The notes under the pieces: generated by a model | What the model was told of the DNA's origin: nothing | Database searches by the model: none | Seen by the model: only the letters and a program-made list of their open reading frames with translations | Made by a program: the position numbers and the translations under genes | Source: Planosporangium thailandense | Lineage (GTDB): Bacteria > Actinomycetota > Actinomycetes > Mycobacteriales > Micromonosporaceae | Reading direction: 5' to 3' | Assembly (NCBI RefSeq): GCF_011947195.1 | Contig: NZ_JAATVY010000027.1 | Span: 1 to 64,000, forward strand | DNA: 64,000 bases | Shown here: piece by piece, positions 25,470 through 34,279 of the stretch | How positions within the stretch are numbered: position 1 is the stretch's first letter | Layout of the letters: every line of letters starts with the position of its first letter

Positions 25470-26828
25470 ATGACCGCTACCGTGCCCGCCACCCGTCCTG
25501 CGGTCACCATCCGCGGACACTGGATCGACGACTGGCGGCCCGAACAGCACGGCTTCTGGCAGTCCGTCGGCGCCCGGGTCGCGCGTCGCAACCTGATCTT
25601 CTCGGTCCTCTCCGAGCACATCGGCTTCTCGGTGTGGTCGCTGTGGTCGGTGATGGTGCTCTTCCTCGGCCCGACATACGGCATCGACCCTGCCGGCAAG
25701 TTCCTGCTCACCGCGGTTCCCACGCTGCTCGGCGCGGCGCTGCGCATCCCGTACAGCCTCGCCGTGGCCCGCTTCGGCGGGCGCAACTGGACCGTCTTCA
25801 GTGCCGCTCTGCTGCTCGTCCCGTCAATGAGCGCGGCGTTCCTGCTCCGGCCCGGCGTGGCCTACTCCACCCTGCTGATCCTGGCCGCGCTGGCCGGTGT
25901 AGGGGGCGGCAACTTCGCCTCCTCGATGACCAACATCAACGCTTTCTACCCGAACCGGCTGAAGGGCTGGGCGTTGGGCGTCAACGCCGGCGGTGGCAAC
26001 CTCGGCGTCGCCGTGGTGCAGCTGGTCGGCCTGTTCGTGCTCGCGGTCTTCGGCGTCGGTCACCCCGGCATCGTGGCCGGCATCTATCTCCCCCTCATCG
26101 TGCTGGCCGCGCTCGGCTCGGCGTTCTACATGGACAACCTGTCCCAGGCCAGAAACGAGAAGCACGCCATGCGCGACGCCGCCCGCGAGCCACACACCTG
26201 GATCATGTCACTGCTCTACATCGGTACCTTCGGCTCGTTCATCGGCTTCGGCTTCGCCTTCGGCCAGGTGCTGCAGGTGCAGTTCCACGACCAGTTCGGC
26301 ACCCCGATCAAGGCCGCCTACCTGACCTTCCTCGGCCCGCTGCTCGGCTCGCTGATCCGCCCGGTCGGCGGCGCCCTGGCCGACCGGCTGGGAGGGGCCA
26401 AGGTCACCTTCGCCAACTTCGTCGCAATGGCCGGTGGCGCCGGCATCGTGCTGCTCGCCGCGCAGCAGCGCTCGCTGCCGCTCTATCTCGTGGGGTTCAT
26501 TGCCCTGTTCGTGTTCAGCGGCATCGGCAACGGTTCGACGTACAAGATGATCCCAGCGATCTTCAATGCCAAGTACGCCGACGACGAGCACGCGGCCCGC
26601 AGGATCGCCGGCGCGGTGATCGGCATCGCCGGCGCGCTCGGCGCGTTCGGCGGGGTGCTGGTCAACCTGGTGTTCCGCCAGTCGTTCCTGGCGACCAGGA
26701 GCGCGGACGCGGCATACCTGGCGTTCATCGGCTTCTACGCACTGTGCGTGCTGGTCACCTGGGCGGTCTACCTGCGCCGCTCCGCCAGTGGCGCCGTTCG
26801 TAGTGGTCGCGGCGAATGTTCTGCATGA
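25470..26828 (+). CDS. narK: Nitrate/nitrite MFS transporter
   Basis: A 452-residue, roughly 12-helix major-facilitator protein. It contains the NarK/NasA-family signatures GVGGGNFASSMTNINAFYP (first nitrate signature) and FSGIGNGSTYKMIPAIF (second). It should import nitrate for NasA or move nitrite. I chose ATG 25470 because GGGGGAG lies six bases upstream, directly after nirD. It ends the assimilation operon. Confidence 0.93.
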   Translation: MTATVPATRPAVTIRGHWIDDWRPEQHGFWQSVGARVARRNLIFSVLSEHIGFSVWSLWSVMVLFLGPTYGIDPAGKFLLTAVPTLLGAALRIPYSLAVARFGGRNWTVFSAALLLVPSMSAAFLLRPGVAYSTLLILAALAGVGGGNFASSMTNINAFYPNRLKGWALGVNAGGGNLGVAVVQLVGLFVLAVFGVGHPGIVAGIYLPLIVLAALGSAFYMDNLSQARNEKHAMRDAAREPHTWIMSLLYIGTFGSFIGFGFAFGQVLQVQFHDQFGTPIKAAYLTFLGPLLGSLIRPVGGALADRLGGAKVTFANFVAMAGGAGIVLLAAQQRSLPLYLVGFIALFVFSGIGNGSTYKMIPAIFNAKYADDEHAARRIAGAVIGIAGALGAFGGVLVNLVFRQSFLATRSADAAYLAFIGFYALCVLVTWAVYLRRSASGAVRSGRGECSA

Positions 26829-26956
26829 AGGCGTGTCCGGTGATGACTGTCTGCGCTGGCTGTGGCAGCGGACTCGAATATCCGTCCGCGTCCGACGATG
26901 CGGCCGACGATGCGGTCGCGGCCATCGGGTGGATCCTCACTGTACGTGCGGTACCG

Positions 26957-27097
26957 CGGCGATTGCGGGACGTCGGCGTACCGGCGGGCGCGCTGCCAGA
27001 CATCGTCGAGCATGCACTCGCTGACCGGTCCATCAGCCAGGTCCCATGCCACGTCGATCGCGACAGCCTGCAGGACTTGCTACGTGCAGCGTGGTAG
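26957..27097 (+). pseudogene. C-terminal remnant of an iron-containing alcohol dehydrogenase
   Basis: The frame ends with LRDVGVPAGALPDIVEHALA, then DRSISQVP, and LQDLLRAAW before the stop at 27097. This is the usual tail of iron-containing (maleylacetate-reductase-like) dehydrogenases. No catalytic domain precedes it; narK ends 128 bases upstream. Confidence 0.5.
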
Positions 27098-27151
27098 CGC
27101 CGGACAGCGGATCCGGTCGGTGTTCGCCGGTCATGTCGCTGGGCATGCCGG

Positions 27152-27967
27152 TCAGCGAGTCGCCACCTGCGCGTGGATGAACTCGGTGACGTCGCGGACG
27201 ACGTCGTCGGCATTCAGTTCGTTGAACAACTCGTGGCGGGCCCCCGGGTAGGTCCGCTCGACGAAGCGGGAGCCACGTAGGTGTTCGATCCCTGGGCGGC
27301 TTCCATCGATCGGTACGAGTTGGTCGTCCTCACCGTGGATCCACATCAGTGGCAGGTCGCCCACGCTCGGCCCACGGGCGATCGTCTCCAGCCCGCGCTG
27401 AAGGGCTTCAAGTGTGGTCCGCTTGAACGGGCCGTGCCATACCAAGGGATCGGCCGCATAGGTCTGCCCGACGGCTGGATCGCGCGACAACGTGGTGACG
27501 TCGAGCGGCACGTCCGGGATCTCGTCGAGGGCGAGCAGTTGCGATACCGCGTCCCAGCGGCCGATTACCGGGCTGGACAGGAAGAGCGCGGCGAGGGTGT
27601 GTCCATAGCGTTGGGCGTAGCGCGCAGCGATCAGGCCGCCCATCGAGTGGCCAAGCAGGACGACCGGTAGGTCGGGATGTACGCGCCGAGCCGTCTCGTC
27701 CAGCAGGTGCAGATCGGAGACGACGTCCTCGAAATCTCTCACGACGACAGGCTCGCCCTCGCTCTTACCGTGGCCTGCATGGTCGACGGCGTAGACGACC
27801 GCGCCGTTTTGGACCAGTGCGCCCGCGAGGCGTTCGTACCGGCCGATGTGTTCTCCGTAGCCGTGGGCGATGACCACGACGTGCGTAGGCTGGTCCGGCC
27901 CGCTCCAAGTTCTGGCGGCGAGCTTGCCCTGCGTCCCGTCGTACGTCCATTCACGCGACTCGGCCAT
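27152..27967 (-). CDS. Alpha/beta hydrolase, monoacylglycerol-lipase-like
   Basis: A 271-residue serine hydrolase of the Hydrolase_4 family. It shows the oxyanion-hole HGYGEHIGRY, nucleophile elbow GHSMGG (Ser at about residue 110), a probable acid in HGEDDQLVP and the catalytic His in GARHELFNE. These are the hallmarks of monoacylglycerol or lysophospholipid lipases; the natural ester is unknown. The ATG at 27967 has GAGGAG upstream. No signal peptide is seen, so it is predicted cytoplasmic. The gene stands alone. Confidence 0.88.
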   Translation of the reverse strand: MAESREWTYDGTQGKLAARTWSGPDQPTHVVVIAHGYGEHIGRYERLAGALVQNGAVVYAVDHAGHGKSEGEPVVVRDFEDVVSDLHLLDETARRVHPDLPVVLLGHSMGGLIAARYAQRYGHTLAALFLSSPVIGRWDAVSQLLALDEIPDVPLDVTTLSRDPAVGQTYAADPLVWHGPFKRTTLEALQRGLETIARGPSVGDLPLMWIHGEDDQLVPIDGSRPGIEHLRGSRFVERTYPGARHELFNELNADDVVRDVTEFIHAQVATR

Positions 27968-28147
27968 GGGCGCTCCTCGTCGGGTAGCGGTTCCGGGTGC
28001 CTTCAGGGTGTCAGTCGGCGTTGTGTCCGTCCACCCGTGGGGCGTCGACCAGCTGTCGCGATTCGCCCAGAGTGTGGTGCTCACGGCGCGGTTGTGAATG
28101 GGATTGAGGGCCGGGGGTTCTTGCCTGGGCGGGAGGGAAGGCGTCGG

Positions 28148-28255
28148 TCAGGGCTGCGCCGAGCCGGTGGCGAAGTCGCTGATGAGTTTCTCGACGTGGG
28201 CACGGATGTCGTCGCGGATGGCGCGGACCACCTCGATGGGTTGGTCGGCGGGGTC
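28148..28255 (-). pseudogene. C-terminal remnant of an arsenate-reductase/LMW-phosphatase-like protein
   Basis: The frame DPADQPIEVVRAIRDDIRAH followed by VEKLISDF matches the end of ArsC-type low-molecular-weight phosphatases. The catalytic P-loop part is absent and upstream sequence is unrelated. Confidence 0.4.
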
Positions 28256-28397
28256 ATGGCCTCCTGCCGGCGGCGGCCGAAGTGCCTGTTGGGCTGGAAT
28301 CCAGGGCTCCGGTCGTCTGCGGTTCGTAGTTGGATCCTTTCGGTGGTTCGCCAGTTTAGGCGCCATGCCCGTGGGTCGGCTCGGAGACACGACAGGG

Positions 28398-28441
28398 GAG
28401 CAGGATGGGAGCAGCGGGGCGCGTTCGACGGCGCTGAACCG
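28398..28441. repeat. Dispersed 44-bp repeat, copy 2
   Basis: Matches 18898-18941 in the same orientation with three mismatches. Confidence 0.8.
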
Positions 28442-28463
28442 CGCCGGATGCCAGCGGTGAGGT

Positions 28464-28491
28464 GTCGTCCCCGCACGCGCGGGCGTGTTCC
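28464..28491 (+). repeat. Solitary 28-base unit resembling a type I-E CRISPR repeat
   Basis: GTCGTCCCCGCACGCGCGGG followed by CGTGTTCC has the length, CCCCGC/GCGGG stem and flanks of actinobacterial type I-E repeats. No second copy occurs within 100 bases and no cas gene is in the window, so it is not an array. Confidence 0.35.
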
Positions 28492-28592
28492 ATCCCGCGT
28501 CGGGATGAACTGGGCTGAGGCTGGAGCCGTGCGAGGGCGAAGCCGTCGGTCATTCGTGGCGGTGAACGCTCGGTGACGAGGCTGGAGCGACG

Positions 28593-28703
28593 GTGCTTGT
28601 TGAGCGAGTGCTGGCGGCTAAGGAAGCTGACCGGAAGAAGATGACGAGCCTGAGCCACGGTGTGACGCACAATCATTTCTGGATGAATAGCGCCGTACTG
28701 TGA
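28593..28703 (+). CDS. Possible 36-residue small ORF
   Basis: A GTG with GGAG six bases upstream opens a basic peptide (VLVERVLAAKEADRKKMTSL, then SHGVTHNHFW). The surrounding 28600-28860 is visibly less GC-rich than the window, hinting at foreign origin. There is no homology that I recognise. Confidence 0.2.
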   Translation: MLVERVLAAKEADRKKMTSLSHGVTHNHFWMNSAVL

Positions 28704-28788
28704 AGTCGGGAGTTTTGGGACATTCATGGTCTGGCTCGTGTCGATAAGCGTGGCAATTGAGCTACTCGCCTGACTGTGCGGCGATAGG

Positions 28789-28794
28789 TATTAT
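28789..28794 (+). promoter_or_regulatory. Candidate -10 element for the YbaB/EspC/WXG cluster
   Basis: TATTAT in AT-rich DNA about 115 bases before the first gene. No good -35 is paired with it. Confidence 0.3.
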
Positions 28795-28908
28795 GGCGCG
28801 GCTCGATCACGGGGAATCGATTACGGTCAGTATTACTTCGCTCGCCAGATGGTGTTCAGACGTGTCTCGACTGCCCCGGGATCGGCGACAACCTGACGGG
28901 GGTGAGCG

Positions 28909-29550
28909 ATGGAACCGGGTGACGACCTTGTCCTTAGTGACCTGGGGTTTCTCGGGGATCCGGAGCAGCTACGGCAAGATGCGCAGGAGCTTGCACGTGC
29001 ATCGGGAGCCGACCTTCGCCCTGGTCAGCCTCAGGAGGCCAGCGACTCCACGGGCGCCGTGTACCTCGCCGTCGACGGCCACGGCCGCGTGATCGATGTC
29101 GGATTCAGTACACACTGGCAACAACGGCTGAAGCCATCCGATGTCGGCGCGGCACTGTACGAGGCGTACCTGGGGGCCGTCCAGAAGGCCCAGGCAGCGA
29201 CTGCGATCGCAGCGCTGCACAGCTCGGGGCATGAGGCCCAGGAGCCACAGCCTCGAACCCACGAACCAGAGGACAACGACCGCTGGATCCAACGCGTGTG
29301 GAAAGAACTGGACCAGATCGAGGCCGACCGACGGCGGTACGCCGAAGCGGACGCCCGGACGCGGGCAGCTCAGGAACGGCAGATGTTGGTCACCAGTCCC
29401 TTCGGATACCTGAAGGTCCACCTTCAGGGCCGCCATATCGTCGGCGTGGAGGCCGACGCCCGACGGATCACCGAGGCCAGCGCGAACGGCCTCGCCGACG
29501 ACGCACGCGCGGCGTTCCGAGCCGCGCAGGAGGCAGACGATGGGCAGTAA
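28909..29550 (+). CDS. YbaB/EbfC-like DNA-binding family protein
   Basis: A 213-residue protein with two copies of a YbaB-like pattern: VYLAVDGHGRVIDVGFSTHW (about residues 46-65) and later SPFGYLKVHLQGRHIVGVEA (about 164-183). A charged helical linker rich in Glu, Gln and Arg joins them. Similar proteins commonly open actinobacterial ESX-accessory clusters. The ATG at 28909 follows GGGGGTGAG. Its end overlaps the next start by 11 bases, so the genes are co-translated. Confidence 0.65.
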   Translation: MEPGDDLVLSDLGFLGDPEQLRQDAQELARASGADLRPGQPQEASDSTGAVYLAVDGHGRVIDVGFSTHWQQRLKPSDVGAALYEAYLGAVQKAQAATAIAALHSSGHEAQEPQPRTHEPEDNDRWIQRVWKELDQIEADRRRYAEADARTRAAQERQMLVTSPFGYLKVHLQGRHIVGVEADARRITEASANGLADDARAAFRAAQEADDGQ

Positions 29551-29869
29551 CCAGGAAGTCCAGGTAGTCACCGACGCGTTACATGCCGAGGCCGCCAAGT
29601 GGCGACGACTGGCCGGAGACATGGACGCGGTACGCGGCAACGCGAGCCGGCTTGAACTGTCGAACTCGGCGTTCTTCATCGGCGACCTGGTCAGCACCGT
29701 TGCGCATTCGGCTGCCTACAACGAGTTCCGGACCTACATGGTGCACCTGTTCTCCGGCGCAGTTACCGAGTTCGACCAGCTAGGAGCCGCGCTGGACAAG
29801 GCTGCGGACCTCTACGACGCCTCTGACGGCCAAGCCGTGACCGACCTGACTCAGATCTACGGCCACTAG
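29540..29869 (+). CDS. EspC-like ESX secretion-associated protein
   Basis: A 109-residue helical protein. The N-terminal VVTDALHAEAAKWRRLAGDM and the C-terminal GAALDKAADLYDASDGQA match the helical-hairpin pattern of EspC/T7SS-associated proteins, including a YxxxD-like YDASD near the end. Such proteins are small substrates or partners of ESX (type VII) secretion. It overlaps the YbaB-like gene and lies 13 bases before the WXG-like gene. No ESX core gene (EccC and others) is in the window. Confidence 0.6.
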   Translation: MGSNQEVQVVTDALHAEAAKWRRLAGDMDAVRGNASRLELSNSAFFIGDLVSTVAHSAAYNEFRTYMVHLFSGAVTEFDQLGAALDKAADLYDASDGQAVTDLTQIYGH

Positions 29870-29882
29870 GAAGGGTTACGAC

Positions 29883-30635
29883 GTGACGCAACCCGTCAGC
29901 GACATCGAACAGCTCAAGGCGCAGTTCAACTCGGCGATGGACAGTATCCACGCCGGCGTCAGGGACATGGTCGCCAAGTTCAACGCCCTGGTGGCCCAGG
30001 TGAAGAAGTGGGCTTGGATGCTTGGCGGCGCGACTATCTGGTACATCCACAACAAGCTTGGTCAGGTACGCGAGGGACTCCAACAGCTCGTCCAGAAGGT
30101 CCAGTACGCACTGGAGCACCAGGTACCGGTGATCTCACTGTTCACGACCAGCTTTGAGTGGATCGGCTCAGTTATGACGCCCGTGTCGGAGCTGTCGTCG
30201 AAGACGACCACCAAGGAAAACATCAACCTGACCAACTGGAGCGGTGCGGCTTCCTCTGCCTACAGCGATATCGCCGCCAGCCAGAAGGCCGCCGTCGACG
30301 AGTGCGTCAACAAGGCGAAGTTCGCCAGCGACTGGCTGTTCGCGATCGCCAAGAGCAACGTGGAGTACGCGGTCAGTCTCGCCAAGGGCCTTACCGGTGC
30401 GGTCGGCAAGCTGGTCGCCGCACTCGCCGATGCCGACACGGTCGTCGGTATCCCGTGGGCGGTCGAACAACTGTCGGACGGCATCGCGGGCATCGTCTCC
30501 GACACGCTCAAGTTGCTGCTCGACATGGGGAACCGTTTCGTTGATGTGGCGGGCAACGTCCGCACGGTGGTATCGCAGGTAGGCGACCACTCCAAGTTCC
30601 CGGGCGGCCAGTGGCCGCAAGCGGTTCGAGGCTGA
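29883..30635 (+). CDS. WXG100-like protein, candidate type VII secretion substrate
   Basis: A 250-residue largely helical protein. A WSG motif in INLTNWSGAASSAYSDIAAS (about residues 117-136) is the WXG turn of ESX substrates. A hydrophobic stretch near residue 43 (KKWAWMLGGATIWYI) and a long C-terminal helical region follow. No recognisable toxin domain is present. It follows the EspC-like gene and is coupled to the four-TM protein gene (two bases between stop and start). Role as secreted or membrane-associated effector is inference. Confidence 0.55.
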   Translation: MTQPVSDIEQLKAQFNSAMDSIHAGVRDMVAKFNALVAQVKKWAWMLGGATIWYIHNKLGQVREGLQQLVQKVQYALEHQVPVISLFTTSFEWIGSVMTPVSELSSKTTTKENINLTNWSGAASSAYSDIAASQKAAVDECVNKAKFASDWLFAIAKSNVEYAVSLAKGLTGAVGKLVAALADADTVVGIPWAVEQLSDGIAGIVSDTLKLLLDMGNRFVDVAGNVRTVVSQVGDHSKFPGGQWPQAVRG

Positions 30636-30637
30636 CC

Positions 30638-31237
30638 GTGAAAGCCGTCCTCGTCACGTTCAAGGCGCTGGTCTGGCTCGGCTACGCACTGGTGTACGGC
30701 CTGCTGTTCGCTCCCAGCTACGCGCGGATCGTGTTCAAGCCGGACACCGGCGATGTTGAAACCGCGCACGAGCACTGTGCGGCCGTTGCGGCCTGCGGCC
30801 CTCACCACGACGCTCTGGTCGCCGACCAGATCCGGTACCTGTCGACGGTAGCCACGTTCCTGCGCACGAGCGCCTGGGGGCTGGTCGGCCTTGACGGCGT
30901 CATCGTCGCGTTGGCGGTCGTCTTCGCCGTCGGTGCCTGGCGCGTCGGCGTTCTGCGGATAGTGTGGCGCGCACAAGCTGCCGCGGTTGTCGCCGTTGCC
31001 CTGGTGTACGCGGTGCTCATGGTCGTCGGTAGCGCGAAGCTGTCAGGCATCCCGATGTCAGCCCAGCTCGGGGCCTTCAAGAACGCCTTCGACTCGCCGT
31101 TCACCGACTTCGGGACCTACTACTATCTGGCCGGTTTCGTCGTGTCCGGAGTGGTCACCGTCGGCCTGACGTGCGCATTGGCCACACTGCGAAGCGACGA
31201 CAAGAGCAAGGCGAACCAGATCACAGCCGTCGCATGA
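30638..31237 (+). CDS. Four-helix membrane protein of the WXG cluster
   Basis: A 199-residue integral membrane protein with about four hydrophobic helices (near residues 4-30, 75-100, 115-135 and 160-185). Helices one and two are separated by a region containing CAAVAACGPHHD with two cysteines. No family is recognised. The GTG at 30638 lies two bases after the WXG-like stop, so expression is tied to it. Immunity or anchoring are possible roles but unsupported by motif. Confidence 0.6.
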   Translation: MKAVLVTFKALVWLGYALVYGLLFAPSYARIVFKPDTGDVETAHEHCAAVAACGPHHDALVADQIRYLSTVATFLRTSAWGLVGLDGVIVALAVVFAVGAWRVGVLRIVWRAQAAAVVAVALVYAVLMVVGSAKLSGIPMSAQLGAFKNAFDSPFTDFGTYYYLAGFVVSGVVTVGLTCALATLRSDDKSKANQITAVA

Positions 31238-31475
31238 TGGCACACATCAACGGGCCCTTGCCGAACTCGCCAACCTGCACCAGTTCCCAACCGGACTGCG
31301 CCAACACGTCAGCGGCCGCCAAGATCTCGCTCATGCCCGTTGTTGTGAAGTGGCGCTGCGAGACGACTGCGAGGTGGCGGTAGGGGTACCAGCGGAGATC
31401 GATGCCGCCTAGGACAACCTCGGCACCGACGGTGCGGCGATTGACGATCTCCTGCGGCGTGTCGCGGTCCGGCAT
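31221..31475 (-). CDS. Hypothetical protein (84 aa)
   Basis: A small protein with IDLRWYPYRHLAVVSQRHF, then LAQSGWELVQVGEFG, which looks like an alpha/beta fold similar to DUF4177-type proteins. The ATG at 31475 has GGGTGG upstream. Its end overlaps the end of the rightward membrane-protein gene by 17 bases (convergent). Function unknown. Confidence 0.5.
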   Translation of the reverse strand: MPDRDTPQEIVNRRTVGAEVVLGGIDLRWYPYRHLAVVSQRHFTTTGMSEILAAADVLAQSGWELVQVGEFGKGPLMCAIMRRL

Positions 31476-31709
31476 GCCGGCCACCCTAATCCGCCACGCC
31501 AGCCGGGGGAGGGTACGGCCACGCGGCAGCCATGCCAGCCGCCATTCCGGAACCACGTGTGTACAACCCTGGCGCCGGCCCGCGGGCACACCGCTCTCGG
31601 CACGCCCCGCGGCCGCACGTGACCTCGCGACAGCGCCTCCACCGGCGACGGTGCGTTGTCCGCACCGGCGCTCGCTCGGCGGCAGATGCGAGCAGGCGTA
31701 CGCTTGGAC

Positions 31710-32588
31710 TCAACGTCGAAGCTCGGCCACCTCGCCCAGCCGTTCGAGCTTGTGCGGGTTGCGGATCGCATACATCTGGGTGATCCGGCCGTCCTCGATG
31801 ACGAACGACACGGCCGTGTCGTTCTCGCCGCCGGGGTCGATGCGCGCCGCGATGCCACCGTTGAGGTCGACGATGAAAGCCCTGGCACCGGGCGCGACCT
31901 CGGCGAATCGGGCCATCACCGGGGCGAGCTTCGCGGCCCCGCGGACCGGCTTCGGGATTGTCGGGGCCAGGCCGCCGCCGTCGCCCACGACGAGCACGTC
32001 GGGAGCCAGCACCTCGAGCAGTCCGGGCACGTCGCCGGTGGTCAGCACGGCGAGGAACCGCTCGACCACCTGCTCCTGCTCGGTGCGGCTCACCGACATC
32101 CGCGGCCGGCGCGCCGCCACGTGCTTGCGGGCCCGCGTCGCGATCTGACGCACCGCCCCCGGCGACTTGTCCAGCGCCTCGGCGATCTCGTCGTACGGCA
32201 CGTCGAAGACCTCGCGGAGCACGAAGACCGCGCGCTCCGTCGGTAGCAGCGTCTCGAGTACCGCCAGCATGGCGATCGACACGCTCTCCGCGAGCTCGAC
32301 GTCCTCGGCGACGTCCGGGCTGGTCAGCAGGGGCTCAGGCAGCCACTCGCCCACGTAATCCTCGCGCTGCCGCGCGAGCGTGCGCAGCCGGTTGAGGCAG
32401 AGCCGGGTCACGATCCGCACGAGGTACGCCCGGGGGTCCCGGACCTCGCAGCGCTCGGCGTCGACCAAGGCTGCCCACCGCAGCCAGGTCTCCTGCACCA
32501 CGTCCTCGGCGTCGGCGACCGAGCCGAGCATCTCGTAGGCGACGGTGAACAGCAGGCTGCGGTGGGCGACGAAGGGGTCCTCGCTCAT
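31710..32588 (-). CDS. sigJ: ECF sigma factor, SigJ/ECF41-like with SnoaL-like C-terminus
   Basis: A 292-residue extracytoplasmic-function sigma factor. Sigma region 2 is at about residues 8-75 (LLFTVAYEMLGSVADAEDVV) and region 4 at about 110-160 (FVLREVFDVPYDEIAEALDK). A C-terminal SnoaL/NTF2-like domain (about 175-285, with IVDLNGGIAARIDP) is typical of the SigJ/ECF41 group, where the extension regulates activity and no anti-sigma factor is needed. The ATG overlaps the stop of the AhpD-like gene as ATGA. That carboxymuconolactone-decarboxylase partner is the usual ECF41 neighbour and target. Confidence 0.9.
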   Translation of the reverse strand: MSEDPFVAHRSLLFTVAYEMLGSVADAEDVVQETWLRWAALVDAERCEVRDPRAYLVRIVTRLCLNRLRTLARQREDYVGEWLPEPLLTSPDVAEDVELAESVSIAMLAVLETLLPTERAVFVLREVFDVPYDEIAEALDKSPGAVRQIATRARKHVAARRPRMSVSRTEQEQVVERFLAVLTTGDVPGLLEVLAPDVLVVGDGGGLAPTIPKPVRGAAKLAPVMARFAEVAPGARAFIVDLNGGIAARIDPGGENDTAVSFVIEDGRITQMYAIRNPHKLERLGEVAELRR

Positions 32589-33175
32589 GACGCGGACGCT
32601 ACTCCCGGTCGCTCGGCCAGCGGCTTTAAGCCGCACGCGGCGGCGAAGCCGTCGGACTCGATGCCGAGCGCCACGTTGCCACGCGTGCTCATGTTCGCGA
32701 ATGCGATCACCGAGGTGAGCTCGACGACGGCGGGAGGTCCCAGCTCGGCGTGCAGCCGGTCCACCAGCTCGTCGGTCACGGTCGGCGGTGTCTGGCTCAT
32801 CGCCTCGGCGTACTCCAGGACGTCCCGCTCCAGCGGAGTGAAGACGTCCGCCTCCCGCCACCGCGGGATCTCGCGCGCCTTCTCCACGTCGAGCCCCTTG
32901 TTGCGGGTCTCGAAGTAGTTGAAGTCCAGGCACCACGTGCAGCCGACTAGCGACGCGACCGCCATGTGGGCGAACGACTTCAGGTTCTCGTCGCAGGCGT
33001 CCCATTTCTGCAGCTTGCCGCCGAGGCCGAAGCTGGCGAACAGCACCTTGGGGTTGTGCCAGTAGACGCCCACCGCCGTCGGCACCTTGCCCAGCTTCTT
33101 CTCGATCATCCGCTTGATCAGCGCTCCCTTGACGCCGGTGATCTCGGCCGGGGGGATGCGGGTCGTATGCTCCAT
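32585..33175 (-). CDS. Carboxymuconolactone decarboxylase/AhpD-like protein
   Basis: A 196-residue AhpD-fold protein with the redox CxxC in GCTWCLDFN (about residues 77-85), as in alkylhydroperoxidase-like members. The ATG at 33175 has GGAGGAG seven bases upstream. It is co-translated with the SigJ-type sigma factor, a known conserved pairing. The frame stays open far upstream but has no better start. The likely role is in oxidative or oxidoreductive stress; the substrate is unknown. Confidence 0.88.
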   Translation of the reverse strand: MEHTTRIPPAEITGVKGALIKRMIEKKLGKVPTAVGVYWHNPKVLFASFGLGGKLQKWDACDENLKSFAHMAVASLVGCTWCLDFNYFETRNKGLDVEKAREIPRWREADVFTPLERDVLEYAEAMSQTPPTVTDELVDRLHAELGPPAVVELTSVIAFANMSTRGNVALGIESDGFAAACGLKPLAERPGVASAS

Positions 33176-33692
33176 GTCTCCTCCTGTGTCGGTGGCGGTG
33201 CCGACGGGTTGGTAGGTCGTCACGCCATGGAGACACCGGCCGGGCCGCGGATGTGACATCGAGCGGGAGAAACGACTGGTCTGTTCGTCGTAGACGGCGT
33301 CGGTGCACTCCATCGTGGTCCAGGCGTCCTCGGGGCTCGAGGAGATCGCGGTCTCGACCTTGGCGTCCAAGCGCACGGTGACCGACACGTCCGCGCCCGA
33401 CTTGAGTGCCCGCGGATGGGGCGCAGCGGAATGACCTTCCGTACGGACGAGCGGCACGCGGCAGAAGAGTACGGTTGGAGAGCTGTTGGTCCGCCCGTAG
33501 CTCAGCTGTGGGTACTCGGCGAATTCGATCTGCTCAGGCAGGTTCCGCCGATGGTGATAGGGCTGGTCTACGAGTCCTGCCCAGGGCAGGCAGGATCGGC
33601 GCGTCAGAATTTTCTCGGCGCGAGGTGTCGAATTCGGCGGCTCCCGTTCGACGCACTGACGACAGCACGTCAGACCAACCAAGGAGCAACCA
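33176..33692. other. Divergent intergenic region
   Basis: No gene is supported. A minus-strand frame containing DVSVTVRLDAKVETA runs into the AhpD-like gene but lacks a start with a ribosome site. This region should hold the promoters of both flanking genes. Confidence 0.3.
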
Positions 33693-34268
33693 ATGCGTAC
33701 CCTGATCGCCACCGCGTTCGTCTCGCTCGACGGCGTCATCGAGGCCCCTGGCGGAGAACCGGGCTACCGCAACTCGGGCTGGACCTTCAACGACATCGAG
33801 TTCGACGAGGCTGCATACGAGATCAAAGGCCGAGAGCAGGACGAGGCCGCGGCTATGATGCTGGGCCGCGTCAGCTACCAGGCATTCTCGCCGGTGTGGC
33901 CGGACATGACCGCGGAGTTCGCCGGCTACAACGCGATGCCGAAGTACGTCGTGTCGACCACGCTGCAGGAGAAGGATCTGGTGTCCAACTGGGGCGAGAT
34001 CAGCATCCTCCGTTCACTGGACGACGTCGCCGCACTCAAGGAGACCGAGGGCGGGCCGATCATCATCCACGGCAGCGCCACCCTGAACCGCAACCTGTCG
34101 GATGCGCGCATGATCGACCGCTACCACCTGCTGGTCTTCCCGGTCCTGCTCGGCGCGGGCAAGCGGCTGTTCAGCGACACCGACAGGGACAAGCAGAACC
34201 TCAAGCTCATCGACAGCGAGTCCTACGCCAACGGAATCCAGAAGTTGGTCTACGACGTCGTCCGCTGA
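33693..34268 (+). CDS. Dihydrofolate-reductase/RibD C-terminal-like reductase
   Basis: A 191-residue RibD-C/DHFR-fold protein. It begins RTLIATAFVSLDGVIEAPGG, has LGRVSYQAF and PKYVVSTTL in the middle, IIIHGSATLNRNL at the NADPH-binding turn and LLVFPVLLGAGKRLF near the end. This is the common actinobacterial stand-alone family, NADPH-dependent but with no known substrate. The ATG follows AAGGAG. The gene is followed by a hairpin terminator at 34280. Confidence 0.88.
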   Translation: MRTLIATAFVSLDGVIEAPGGEPGYRNSGWTFNDIEFDEAAYEIKGREQDEAAAMMLGRVSYQAFSPVWPDMTAEFAGYNAMPKYVVSTTLQEKDLVSNWGEISILRSLDDVAALKETEGGPIIIHGSATLNRNLSDARMIDRYHLLVFPVLLGAGKRLFSDTDRDKQNLKLIDSESYANGIQKLVYDVVR

Positions 34269-34279
34269 CCATCCCCGCC

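Noticed and set aside
28464-28600. CRISPR array
   Set aside because: Only one repeat-like unit is present, with no spacer-repeat periodicity and no cas genes.
33485-33560. tRNA-like GCCCGTAGCTCAGCTGTGGG
   Set aside because: The D-arm-like start is not followed by an anticodon stem, a GTTCNANNC T-loop or a matching acceptor stem.
33176-33739. N-terminal extension of the AhpD-like protein
   Set aside because: The frame is open but the ATG at 33175 has a perfect ribosome site and the upstream residues do not fit the family.
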